From assembly GCA_002378565.1 (NCBI GenBank), contig DFSH01000045.1, positions 1 through 36,030 of the forward strand: DNA of 36,030 nt, read 5' to 3'. The position numbers and the translations under genes were made by a program. Each line of letters opens with the position of its first letter. Position 1 is the stretch's first letter. Of the stretch, positions 27,986-35,495 are shown in pieces. The notes below the pieces were generated by a model. That model saw only the letters and a program-made list of their open reading frames with translations, was not told the DNA's origin and made no database searches. Source of the stretch: Flavobacteriales bacterium UBA3442 (lineage in GTDB: Bacteria; Bacteroidota; Bacteroidia; Flavobacteriales; Schleiferiaceae).

Positions 27986-30054
27986 TGAAACGTTGCATTC
28001 TTACCCTAACCTTGATGTTGGCAGGCCTAACGGCCCACGGTCAACTTGATCGCAGCATCCGTCCCCAAGCTGCAGAAGCCAGGCTTCCTTCCATTGCTGA
28101 ATACAGCCAATTCAAGCTGCGCAATGGCTTGACTGTTTTGGTGGTTGAAAACCATAAATTGCCACGTGTCAGCATGAGGCTATCCATCATGCCTGGGCAA
28201 TTATTTGAAGGCGATTTAGCTGGTGTAGCGGCATTAACTGGCTCTTTGCTCAGTGAAGGAACGAAGATTCACAGTAAAGCAAATTTGGATGAGCAAGTGG
28301 ATTTCATTGGTGCCAACCTTGGAACCAGTGCTACATCAGTTTCAGTCAGTGGTTTGAGTAAATACACGAGCCAGTTATTTGATGTTTTGCATGAGGTGGC
28401 TTTGAAGCCATTGTTTGATGCAGATGCCTTTGTGAAATTGCAGAATCAAACGTTAACGGGAATGAAGTCCCAGGATGATGATCCAGGTGCTATTCAGTCT
28501 AAGGTTTACGGCGCCACGCTCTATGGCAAGGATCACCCTTATGGTGAGTTTGCCACTGAGGCAAGCATCCATCGCGTTACAGTGAAAGATTGCGAGGATT
28601 TTTATTCAACGTATTGGAAGCCCAATGTGGCAGTATTGATAGTGGTTGGTGATGTGTCAAAGGCAGAAATTGAGGCTTATGCCGACAAGCATTTCAAAGG
28701 ATGGAAAGGGAAGTTTAAAAAGGCGAAAACCTACACCAACCCAACCTTACCAACCCAACCGTCCATTGTCTTGGTTAATCGAGATGCCTCTGTGCAATCC
28801 AACATCAAGATGGGCCATGTCATTGAATTGACGATTGGTGATGCCGACCTTGAAGCTGTCGCTGTGATGAACCAAGTGCTAGGTGCTGGGTCAGCCAGCC
28901 GCTTGTTTAACAATTTGCGTGAAGACAAGGCCTACACCTATGGGGCGTATTCAAGCTATGGCACCAGCAAGCACGTCAGCAGCATCAATGCAAGTGCAGA
29001 GGTCCGCAATGAGGTGACTGACAGTTCGGTGGTGGAGTTCCTTATGGAGATCGATCGCATGCGATCCGAGATAGTGGGTGAAGAGGAGCTGCAGAATGCA
29101 AAAAACTTTTTAGCCGGGGCCTTTGGCCGTTCGTTAGAAAACCCTGTAACGGTAGCCACCTTTGCCTTCAACAACATGTATTTCGATTTGGATGCCGATT
29201 ATTACAATGGCTACCTCAAGCGATTGAGCACCGTGACATCTGATGATGTGATGCGCGTAGCAAAAACGTACCTCAGAGCAGATGCCTTGACGGTGGTTAT
29301 TGTCGGTAAGGCTTCAGAGATTGCTCAGCCATTGGAAAGGTTGGGCTTGCCAATCCGTTATGTCACCTCCCAGGCGGAGGCTACGACTGCGCCCATTGTG
29401 CGCAAAGCAGAAGGTATGACTGCTGCTGATGTGATTGGTAATTACTACAGAGCCATTGGCGGCAAATCGGTCATTGATGCGTTATCAACCTTCCAAATGG
29501 AGGCTGAGGCGAAGATAATGGGGATGTCTATCAAGAGTAAAACGGTGTACATCGCGCCAGGGAAATACTATGAAAAGCAGCAATCTCCACAAGGGACCAA
29601 TGAAACCTTTGTAGTTGATGGCCGTGCAAAGGTTGTGAGCTCCGGCAACGAGACACCCCTCGATGCAGAAGCGACTGCAGCAGTCATTCAAGAGTCTGTT
29701 TGGTTGCCAGAGTTGCTGTGGACAACAGGTGCGCTTGGCAATGTGCAATTGCAAGCCGATCTTCAGGATGTTGAAGGCAACCCCTGTTATGTTTTGGTGG
29801 TTACCGATGCGAACGACAACAAGATCAAGGTATTTTATAACCAAGCCACTGGCTTGAAGGTCAGAGAAAGCCGTGTAGTGCCCGGGCCTGAGGGCGACAT
29901 GGTACTCAACATGGAAATCAGTGACTACCGAGACGTCAACGGCATCATGATGCCCCATTTGACAACCATGCCAGTGGGACCAGGTATGGTATTGGAATTC
30001 AAAACCAAGGTTGCCATTGTCAATGGTGAAGTGGACGCTTCTGTCTTCGAATGA
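27985..30054 (+). CDS. Exported M16-like protein without the zinc motif, with C-terminal extension
   Basis: 689 residues with signal peptide MKRCILTLTLMLAGLTAHG. Residues about 35-450 are two M16 domains: NGLTVLVVENHKLPRVSM, then at the place of HxxEH it reads AGVAALTGSLLSEGT, so neither histidine nor the catalytic glutamate is present. Residues about 470-689 are an additional domain, with SKTVYIAPGKYYEK and VFYNQATGLKVRESRVVPGPEG, that recalls the beta-rich fold of lipoprotein-localisation factors; this is a guess. It presumably pairs with the active subunit encoded just upstream, like the alpha subunit of the mitochondrial processing peptidase. Confidence 0.9.
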   Translation: MKRCILTLTLMLAGLTAHGQLDRSIRPQAAEARLPSIAEYSQFKLRNGLTVLVVENHKLPRVSMRLSIMPGQLFEGDLAGVAALTGSLLSEGTKIHSKANLDEQVDFIGANLGTSATSVSVSGLSKYTSQLFDVLHEVALKPLFDADAFVKLQNQTLTGMKSQDDDPGAIQSKVYGATLYGKDHPYGEFATEASIHRVTVKDCEDFYSTYWKPNVAVLIVVGDVSKAEIEAYADKHFKGWKGKFKKAKTYTNPTLPTQPSIVLVNRDASVQSNIKMGHVIELTIGDADLEAVAVMNQVLGAGSASRLFNNLREDKAYTYGAYSSYGTSKHVSSINASAEVRNEVTDSSVVEFLMEIDRMRSEIVGEEELQNAKNFLAGAFGRSLENPVTVATFAFNNMYFDLDADYYNGYLKRLSTVTSDDVMRVAKTYLRADALTVVIVGKASEIAQPLERLGLPIRYVTSQAEATTAPIVRKAEGMTAADVIGNYYRAIGGKSVIDALSTFQMEAEAKIMGMSIKSKTVYIAPGKYYEKQQSPQGTNETFVVDGRAKVVSSGNETPLDAEATAAVIQESVWLPELLWTTGALGNVQLQADLQDVEGNPCYVLVVTDANDNKIKVFYNQATGLKVRESRVVPGPEGDMVLNMEISDYRDVNGIMMPHLTTMPVGPGMVLEFKTKVAIVNGEVDASVFE

Positions 30055-30071
30055 ACACAGTGAGTTCAAAC

Positions 30072-30103
30072 AAAAAAGGCCAGCTTTTAGCTGGCCTTTT
30101 TTT
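30072..30103. terminator. Bidirectional terminator overlapping the end of the EamA gene
   Basis: AAAAAAGGCCAGC at 30072-30084 pairs with GCTGGCCTTTTTT at 30090-30102 around a TTTTA loop. T runs flank the stem on both strands, so it ends the M16 transcript and the EamA transcript. The stop codon of the EamA gene (30089-30087) lies in the loop and its last four codons form one arm. Confidence 0.9.
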
Positions 30104-30971
30104 GTGCGTTGACAAAATAAACACCAAGCAGTATGCCTGCCATTCCTACCAGGTGATGCAGTTCAAGTGCCTCGCCATCAAGGAAGCCTAAGAACAGGGC
30201 AACGATAGGGATGAGGTAGGTAGTTGAGGCTGCCATCAAAGGGCTGGATAGCTTGATCAACCGAACAAACAGAATGGTTGCTATGCCGGTTGAGACGATG
30301 CCTAAAAAGGCAATGGCTGCTAGAGGTTGAGAGACATCTATCAAGCTGTCAATCCTCTGCCATGGTTGACGGTAAAGCAAAATACCAATGGAGGGGATGC
30401 TGGCTATCCAGAGGGCAAACATGGTCAAAGTCCGTGGCTTTAAATGGCCAAGAAAACTGCCCATCGTATTCACGCTTAAGCCGTAACAGGCAGAGGCAAT
30501 GATGGCCAGAGAAAGGTAGCCCCATTGTTGAGATTCGCCGCCATGATCAGACCAGGGAGCAATCAATATGATGGCCCCAACAAGGCCCACCAATACACCC
30601 ATACTTCCCATGTTGCTGAGGCGTTTACGGAAAGCAATCACGCCAATGATCAAGGTAAACAAAGGGGTTGTTGAGTTGGCCACACCGACCACGCCAGAGG
30701 GGACGTAAGCTATGGCAATAGGGAAAAGTAAGTAGGGCAATGAATTGCCAATCAATCCAACAATGGCCAAATGCTTGCCATCCTTTCTGCGCCAATTTTT
30801 TCTGTGTGGCCAGGCAATGACGGTGACAAAGCAGGTGGCGAACAAAATCCGCATGGCCCCAATCTCAATGCCGTTGAATCCATTCAGGGCTTGCTTCATC
30901 AGCATGAAGGAGGTTCCCCATATAAGAACAAGGCCAATGAAGATGAGCCAGGTGAGCTGTTTTTTTGACAT
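30087..30971 (-). CDS. EamA/DMT family transporter
   Basis: 294 residues from the ATG at 30971 (MSKKQLTWLIFIGLVLIWG); the longer ORF start at 31034 lies beyond the promoter palindrome. Ten membrane helices in two EamA halves are visible: WGTSFMLMKQALNGFNGIEIGAMR in the first and GIVSTGIATILFVRLIKLSSPLMAASTTYLIP in the second. DMT transporters of this type export amino acids or other metabolites; the substrate is not predictable. Divergent from ctaA with 34 nt between the start codons. Confidence 0.9.
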   Translation of the reverse strand: MSKKQLTWLIFIGLVLIWGTSFMLMKQALNGFNGIEIGAMRILFATCFVTVIAWPHRKNWRRKDGKHLAIVGLIGNSLPYLLFPIAIAYVPSGVVGVANSTTPLFTLIIGVIAFRKRLSNMGSMGVLVGLVGAIILIAPWSDHGGESQQWGYLSLAIIASACYGLSVNTMGSFLGHLKPRTLTMFALWIASIPSIGILLYRQPWQRIDSLIDVSQPLAAIAFLGIVSTGIATILFVRLIKLSSPLMAASTTYLIPIVALFLGFLDGEALELHHLVGMAGILLGVYFVNAQKKAS

Positions 30972-30979
30972 GATAGCGG

Positions 30980-30999
30980 CAAAGGTAGACCTACCTTTG
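30980..30999. promoter_or_regulatory. 20-bp palindrome carrying a -7 element on each strand
   Basis: CAAAGGTAG, AC, CTACCTTTG is a perfect 9-base inverted repeat. Read on either strand it ends TACCTTTG, an exact TAnnTTTG match (30992-30999 on plus, 30987-30980 on minus). The ATG of ctaA follows 6 nt later on plus and that of EamA 8 nt later on minus. No TTG stands at 19-21 nt on either side (plus strand TTG at 30965-30967 is 24 nt away). Confidence 0.6.
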
Positions 31000-31005
31000 T
31001 TGACC

Positions 31006-32061
31006 ATGGAACACAGCACGAAAACTTCCTTCAATTCAAGGATGGCATGGCTTCTTCAAGCAGCTATTGTATTGACCTTTATGGTGATGTTGGCTGGTTC
31101 TGTGGTGCGAGCCACGGGTTCAGGGATGGGCTGTCCAGACTGGCCTAAGTGCTTTGGTTTATTGATTCCGCCAACGGATGTGGAACAAGTCACTTGGCAT
31201 GCGAACAGCGATTACAGCCAAGGACAAATGATTGTGCGCGACGAAGCCTTATGGAAGGCCAATATGGATTTCACCACAGCTGAATCTTGGGACAAATCTC
31301 AATGGACGGTATACACCCGCCATGATTACGCCATATTCAACCCGGTCCATACGTGGATCGAGTACATCAATCGCTTGTTTGGCGCCCTCTTGGGATTGCC
31401 AATGTTGATTGCTACAGGGCTGGCCTTCACAGTCATGCGATCTCGACCCAGGCTGCTTGGAGGCATGATGCTTGCCATGTTTTTCTTGGGTTTTGAGGCC
31501 TGGTTAGGCAAGCTCTTGGTAGATGGTCACCTGATACCCCAGCAAATCACCTTGCACATGGTGGGTGCTTTTGCTTTGCTTGCCGTGTTGGTGAATGTGC
31601 TTCGCTCTGTCAAGCCTATGGGCCAGCATTCAGATCAGTCAAAACTTCGGGTGAAGGTCAAGCGATGGGCTATCGCAGTGATTGTCTTATTGGCTGTTCA
31701 GGTGGTGCTTGGCACGCAAGTCAGGGAGCAAATCGATGTCTTGCTTAAAACCTTTGGGGTGCATGACAGCCGATTGGCTTGGATGGGGCAACTGGACATC
31801 ACAGTGCTTGTGCACCGAAGCTTTTCATGGATGTTGTTGATTGCCTCATGGTACCTACATCGCGCCTACAAGGCATGGCAACCATCGTCCCCACTGACCT
31901 TGATGTTGCTCATAGGCTTTGTCTTGATTGCAGTGTTGGGAGCGATGATGTACTACCTCTCCATCCCGGCTGTTATCCAGCCAGCACACCTCTTGCTTAC
32001 AGCTGTGACATGGATGATAGGGGTTGATGTCTTGGTGAGATCCTGGCAATCAACCAATTAG
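31006..32061 (+). CDS. ctaA: Heme A synthase (COX15/CtaA)
   Basis: 351 residues from the ATG at 31006 (an ATG at 31042 is possible). It oxidises heme O to heme A for aa3-type cytochrome oxidase in the inner membrane. About eight transmembrane helices are visible. The conserved histidines are in NPVHTWIEYINRLFG, ITLHMVGAFALL, LVHRSFSWML and IQPAHLLLTA; SVVRATGSGMGCPDWPKCFG is the N-terminal signature. The long extracytoplasmic insert between the first two helices is usual in Bacteroidota members. No cytochrome oxidase gene is nearby. It overlaps the convergent gldD by 4 nt. Confidence 0.93.
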   Translation: MEHSTKTSFNSRMAWLLQAAIVLTFMVMLAGSVVRATGSGMGCPDWPKCFGLLIPPTDVEQVTWHANSDYSQGQMIVRDEALWKANMDFTTAESWDKSQWTVYTRHDYAIFNPVHTWIEYINRLFGALLGLPMLIATGLAFTVMRSRPRLLGGMMLAMFFLGFEAWLGKLLVDGHLIPQQITLHMVGAFALLAVLVNVLRSVKPMGQHSDQSKLRVKVKRWAIAVIVLLAVQVVLGTQVREQIDVLLKTFGVHDSRLAWMGQLDITVLVHRSFSWMLLIASWYLHRAYKAWQPSSPLTLMLLIGFVLIAVLGAMMYYLSIPAVIQPAHLLLTAVTWMIGVDVLVRSWQSTN

Positions 32062-32633
32062 TCTATCCAGACCAGAGACTCCATGATTCGTTCCATTTCT
32101 TGGTGAAGAAAGGCATTCACTGGTGCCAATGAATCTCTGTTGGGCCTAGCGTAGATGGACGTTGCAGCCCTCAGGAAATGCCTACTGCTATCGGTGGCAA
32201 ACCATTGGGTTGCGGACGCTGAATTGCCCTGAATGGCAAACAAAAGGCCATGGACGGCAACTTCAGGGTGGCTGTAAACATGCTGTGTCATCCCATCTGC
32301 CACAATGTTGTGCTTGTAAGCAAGGGCAAAGGCGTCATCGATGAGCCGCAGCAATTGCCCATTGACAGGTTTGTAAGTGAACTCAATCCGTGCATGTAAA
32401 TCGGGGTAGACGAGGTCTCCCCAGCCAGATTCTTTGCGAGCTTCCCAATGCGCAGAGGCATTGTGCTTGAAAGCAAAGGGGCGTTGCTGCAAAGGGTCAT
32501 TGCTTAACGTCACCACGCTATCCATGGGGACACCAATGCGCATGTGACCATGGGGAAGTGGCATGCCATTGTTGTCACTGCAAGCGAGGCCAGTTGCGAG
32601 GGCCATTAAGGCTACCATTCCGCGTATTTTCAT
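32058..32633 (-). CDS. gldD: Gliding motility lipoprotein GldD
   Basis: 191 residues. GldD is a lipoprotein needed for gliding and for normal T9SS function in Flavobacterium johnsoniae; its mechanism is unknown. The lipoprotein signal ends ALATGLAC with C18. The family-specific segments are clear: IEFTYKPVNGQLLRLIDDA, LAYKHNIVADGMTQHVYSHPE, ATDSSRHFLRAA and IYARPNRDSLAPV. The start overlaps the gldE stop as ATGA, the known gldE-gldD arrangement. Ends by overlapping the convergent ctaA. Confidence 0.95.
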   Translation of the reverse strand: MKIRGMVALMALATGLACSDNNGMPLPHGHMRIGVPMDSVVTLSNDPLQQRPFAFKHNASAHWEARKESGWGDLVYPDLHARIEFTYKPVNGQLLRLIDDAFALAYKHNIVADGMTQHVYSHPEVAVHGLLFAIQGNSASATQWFATDSSRHFLRAATSIYARPNRDSLAPVNAFLHQEMERIMESLVWID

Positions 32634-33925
32634 CGATTGATGTGAATCTTCACACGCACAATGCGCTTGTTGTCTATGGCTTCAACAGTCCAATCAATGG
32701 GGCCTGTTGTCAGTTGTTCACCTTTGTCAGGCATGCGTTCCAGAACTTCCAACAGCAAGCCAGCCACGGTGTCAGCTTCACCGCGGTAGCTATCAAGCAG
32801 ATCCATGTCTGTGTCAATGATTCTGCACATATCGCCAATGCCAGCCTTGGCTTCAAAGACAAAATTGTCATTGTCTAACTTGGAATACAATTGTTCCTCT
32901 TGGTCAAATTCGTCCGCAATTTCACCCACAATTTCCTCCATGACATCTTCCAATGTCACCAAACCAGATACGCCGCCAAACTCATCCACCACGATGGCAA
33001 GGTGCATTTTTCTCTGCCTGAACTCTCCCAGTAAATCATCGATTTTCATGCCTTCTGTCACGAAAAATGGCTCTCTGAGTAATTGGGTCCATGCCATGTC
33101 ATCTTGGTCCAAGTAGCCCAAGAGGTCTTTGACGTGAAGCACCCCAGCAATGACATCCAATGCCTCTTTGTGCACAGGGATTCGGGAGAATCCATGCTTG
33201 GCAACTTCTGAGACCACCGACTTCATCGGCAGGTCCATTTCAAAGGTGAACATGTCCTTTCGCGGGGTCATGATTTCCTTGACAGAGGTGCTGCCAAACC
33301 GGACAATCTCCTTCAATAGCTTGTGCTGTTCAGCAGAATGTGATCCATCATCGGTCAATTCCAAGGCATCCTCCAGTTGATCCACGGTCACGGTTGAAGC
33401 TTGCTTTTGCTCAAAAAGTTTGGATATGGCAGTCAAAGCAGTCACCAGGGGCGCAGTCAGTTTCATGATGCGTGCAATAACCTGCACCACCTTCATGCTG
33501 TAGGATTTTGCATGCCCGCCTGCATAAGTTTTTGGAATCACTTCGCCAAGCACCAGCAAAAGGGCTGTGACCCCGGCCATTTGAATGGCAATCATCAACC
33601 AAGGGTATTCACCTAGGTTGAAGATCTCCTGCACGGCCCACCCGCTGCTGAGAACAAAGCCAATGTTGAAAAAGTTGTTGATGATCAGCAAGGTGGCAAG
33701 CAGTCGTTCAGGCGAATCAAGCACGGCAATGACCTGCTGGGCTTTTGGTCTCTCGTCCTCTTGCAGGTCTTCGATGTCTTTTGGTCTCAGTGAGAAAAAA
33801 GCCACTTCTGATGCTGAAGCGAATGCGGATCCTGCAAGCAAAAGGGCCATGGCCATCAAGGGGATGAGGGCTTCAGCGGACAAGTTGATCAAGTTGACAA
33901 GAAGGGGTAGGGGGTCAGGATCCAA
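32630..33925 (-). CDS. gldE: Gliding motility-associated protein GldE (CorC/HlyC family)
   Basis: 431 residues. Order of domains: DUF21 membrane domain (about 20-190, SAFASASEVAFFSLRPKDI and GEVIPKTYAGGHAKS), a pair of CBS domains (about 200-320, IMTPRKDMFTFEMDL and LAIVVDEFGGVSGLVTLEDVMEEIVGEI), and the C-terminal CorC/HlyC domain (about 335-431). The family includes magnesium/cobalt efflux proteins; GldE supports GldD in gliding. The start is TTG, giving MDPDPLP, close to the usual MDPEP opening of GldE proteins, which otherwise starts with ATG. The TTG lies right at the end of the ssb remnant. Confidence 0.93.
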   Translation of the reverse strand: MDPDPLPLLVNLINLSAEALIPLMAMALLLAGSAFASASEVAFFSLRPKDIEDLQEDERPKAQQVIAVLDSPERLLATLLIINNFFNIGFVLSSGWAVQEIFNLGEYPWLMIAIQMAGVTALLLVLGEVIPKTYAGGHAKSYSMKVVQVIARIMKLTAPLVTALTAISKLFEQKQASTVTVDQLEDALELTDDGSHSAEQHKLLKEIVRFGSTSVKEIMTPRKDMFTFEMDLPMKSVVSEVAKHGFSRIPVHKEALDVIAGVLHVKDLLGYLDQDDMAWTQLLREPFFVTEGMKIDDLLGEFRQRKMHLAIVVDEFGGVSGLVTLEDVMEEIVGEIADEFDQEEQLYSKLDNDNFVFEAKAGIGDMCRIIDTDMDLLDSYRGEADTVAGLLLEVLERMPDKGEQLTTGPIDWTVEAIDNKRIVRVKIHINR

Positions 33926-34091
33926 TGCTGTGCTAATTGGTGCTTTCTTCTCGAGGGCCTTCGCGATGCGTGAAATGCCCTGAGTGGCCTATGGGAAATT
34001 TGGCCAAAATAACGCCACGGTCAAAGCCGCAAATGCCTGGGTATTTACCCAGGTTGCCGATCAGCATGACGTTGTTCAATGTACCTCCCAT
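33924..34091 (-). pseudogene. ssb: Broken ssb: single-stranded DNA-binding protein remnant
   Basis: From ATG at 34091 the frame reads MGGTLNNVMLIGNLGKYPG, then FDRGVILAKFPIG and THREGPREESTN, the first third of a Bacteroidota SSB (typically GTLNKVMLIGNLG, then FPxATN, TNxxTGE, TEWHNI). At 33935-33933 TAG stands where the family has the tryptophan TGG of TEWHNI; the next codons CAC AGC ATT read H, S, I, matching HNI with one change. After that the sequence is gldE. So the reading is: amber mutation at the conserved tryptophan and loss of all downstream SSB sequence. Only the first OB-fold strands remain (52 codons), not enough for a working SSB. The mutY-ssb-gldE-gldD order is known from relatives. 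Confidence 0.85.
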
Positions 34092-34121
34092 GTTTCTGTG
34101 TGATTTGCTTGAATAGCTGAA

Positions 34122-35087
34122 TCAAATGTACTTGAATTCTCGCAACCATCGCGTGAATGGTTGTGGCCATGCAAGCTCACTTAATTCATTGATGTCCACC
34201 CATGTTATGCTGTCATTCAGGTCTGATAGCTGGGCCTCATGGATGGTGATGTGAAGCTGCATGTGGGTTAATGCATGGTTGCATGACCAGAGCAGCGGCT
34301 GCCCGTTTTCGGGCTGACTGGCAGGCAGGGTGACTAGCCCGGGCCAAATGCCCTGATTGTTTCTATTTGTGACTGCTATTTTCCCTTGGTGTGTCACCAG
34401 CATGAATGCCCAATGGGCCTTTTTGACGGTGATTTTGACGGACTTTACAGGCCGCAAATGGATGCTTGACCTTTCTCTCGCCAGACAATAGGTCGATACG
34501 GGGCATTGGTCGCATGCAGGTTTCTTGCTCTTGCAAATTTGACTTCCCAGGTCCATGATGGCTTGGTTGAAGTCACCAGGTCTGTCTTTGTCAATGCTGT
34601 CATTACCCAAGGCCTGTATGGCTTGCTTTCCCTCCGCTTTATCCACGGGCAAGGGCAGGTCAAAGAGCCGGCTGTATACCCTATTGGCATTGCCGTCAAT
34701 GGCTGCAATGGGGTCTTTAAACAGGTAGGAGGCAAGTGCTGAAGCCGTGTAAGGCCCCACCCCAGGCAGCTTGAGCCATTGGGCATGATTCAGGGGGAAA
34801 TGCCCTTGTTCATGAATGATGATTGCTGCCTTGTGCAGCTGATGAGCACGCCGGTAGTAGCCTAGTCCAGCCCACTCGCTGAGGACTTGGTCGATGCTTG
34901 CCGCTGCCAGATCTGCTACGCTAGGGAAAACCTTCAGCATGCGGTACCAATAGTCTATGCCTGTGGCGACCTGTGTTTGCTGCATGATTATTTCGCAAAG
35001 CCATAGCTCGTAAGCGCTTGATTCTCTGCGCCATGGGAGAGATCGGCCTTGTTGGTCGTACCATGAAAGTAAGTGAGAAGAAATCAA
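34122..35087 (-). CDS. mutY: A/G-specific adenine glycosylase MutY
   Basis: 321 residues. MutY removes adenine mispaired with 8-oxoguanine. Catalytic E32 in WLCEIIMQQTQVATG, the hairpin LPGVGPYTASALAS, and catalytic D131 in IDGNANRVYSR are present. The iron-sulfur ligands are complete: C185, C192, C195 and C201 (C-X6-C-X2-C-X5-C), in contrast to nth of the same window. A Nudix-like C-terminal domain (from about 225) recognises 8-oxoG. The start codon is TTG at 35087; an in-frame stop lies 19 nt upstream and no ATG is available. The -33 element of the HU promoter begins 11 nt away on the other strand. Confidence 0.95.
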   Translation of the reverse strand: MISSHLLSWYDQQGRSLPWRRESSAYELWLCEIIMQQTQVATGIDYWYRMLKVFPSVADLAAASIDQVLSEWAGLGYYRRAHQLHKAAIIIHEQGHFPLNHAQWLKLPGVGPYTASALASYLFKDPIAAIDGNANRVYSRLFDLPLPVDKAEGKQAIQALGNDSIDKDRPGDFNQAIMDLGSQICKSKKPACDQCPVSTYCLARERSSIHLRPVKSVKITVKKAHWAFMLVTHQGKIAVTNRNNQGIWPGLVTLPASQPENGQPLLWSCNHALTHMQLHITIHEAQLSDLNDSITWVDINELSELAWPQPFTRWLREFKYI

Positions 35088-35097
35088 AGGGTAAATG

Positions 35098-35128
35098 TTG
35101 TTTGCTCAGGCACAAGTCGCTAACTTTG
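35098..35128 (+). promoter_or_regulatory. Promoter of the HU gene
   Basis: TTG (35098-35100), 20 nt, TAACTTTG (35121-35128): a full match to the Bacteroidota pattern. Transcription would start near 35134, leaving a leader of about 60 nt before the HU ATG at 35197. Confidence 0.75.
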
Positions 35129-35145
35129 CGGCCGCTAAATTAACG

Positions 35146-35160
35146 CCCTGAGGCTCAGGG
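35146..35160 (+). promoter_or_regulatory. Inverted repeat in the HU leader
   Basis: CCCTGAG-G-CTCAGGG is a perfect 7-base inverted repeat about 12 nt after the predicted start of transcription. As RNA it could fold as a 5-pair stem with a 5-base loop; as DNA it could be a protein site. The leader otherwise holds only A/T-rich sequence up to the ATG. Confidence 0.5.
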
Positions 35161-35196
35161 TTTCGATTCATTATTTCGATAAACAATATATCCATT

Positions 35197-35490
35197 ATGA
35201 CAAAAGCAGACATTGTTTCCCGTATTTCCGATCGCACAGGTATGGAAAAGGCAGACGTTCTGGCCGCAGTTGAAGGTTTCATGCAAGAGGTTCGCTCAGG
35301 CATGGAATCCGGCGAAAACGTTTATCTGCGTGGCTTTGGGAGCTTCATCCTAAAGCATCGTGCACAAAAGACCGGTCGCAATATTTCAAAAAACACGACC
35401 ATGATCATTCCAGCACATTACATTCCTGCCTTCAAGCCAGCAAAGACATTTGCTGAAGAAGTCAAGATCAACGTACCTGTTAAGGACTGA
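35197..35490 (+). CDS. hup: DNA-binding protein HU
   Basis: 97 residues. A dimeric nucleoid protein that bends DNA. MTKADIVSRISDRTGMEKADV is the helical dimerisation part; NVYLRGFGSFILKHRAQKTGRN is the conserved beta arm base, and NTTMIIPAHYIPAFKPAKTF is the flexible arm, with the IPA...FKPAK segment used for DNA intercalation. Some Bacteroidota members carry extended tails; this one is a standard length. The following TPR gene starts 5 nt after the stop, so the two form an operon. Confidence 0.95.
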   Translation: MTKADIVSRISDRTGMEKADVLAAVEGFMQEVRSGMESGENVYLRGFGSFILKHRAQKTGRNISKNTTMIIPAHYIPAFKPAKTFAEEVKINVPVKD

Positions 35491-35495
35491 TTTCC

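Noticed and set aside
30745..31005. 87-residue N-terminal extension of ctaA
   Set aside because: It overlaps the EamA gene and the promoter palindrome, and the CtaA similarity starts after residue 88.
33585..33983. 132-residue plus-strand ORF covering the ssb remnant and gldE start
   Set aside because: It runs antisense to gldE and the ssb remnant and contains no motif.
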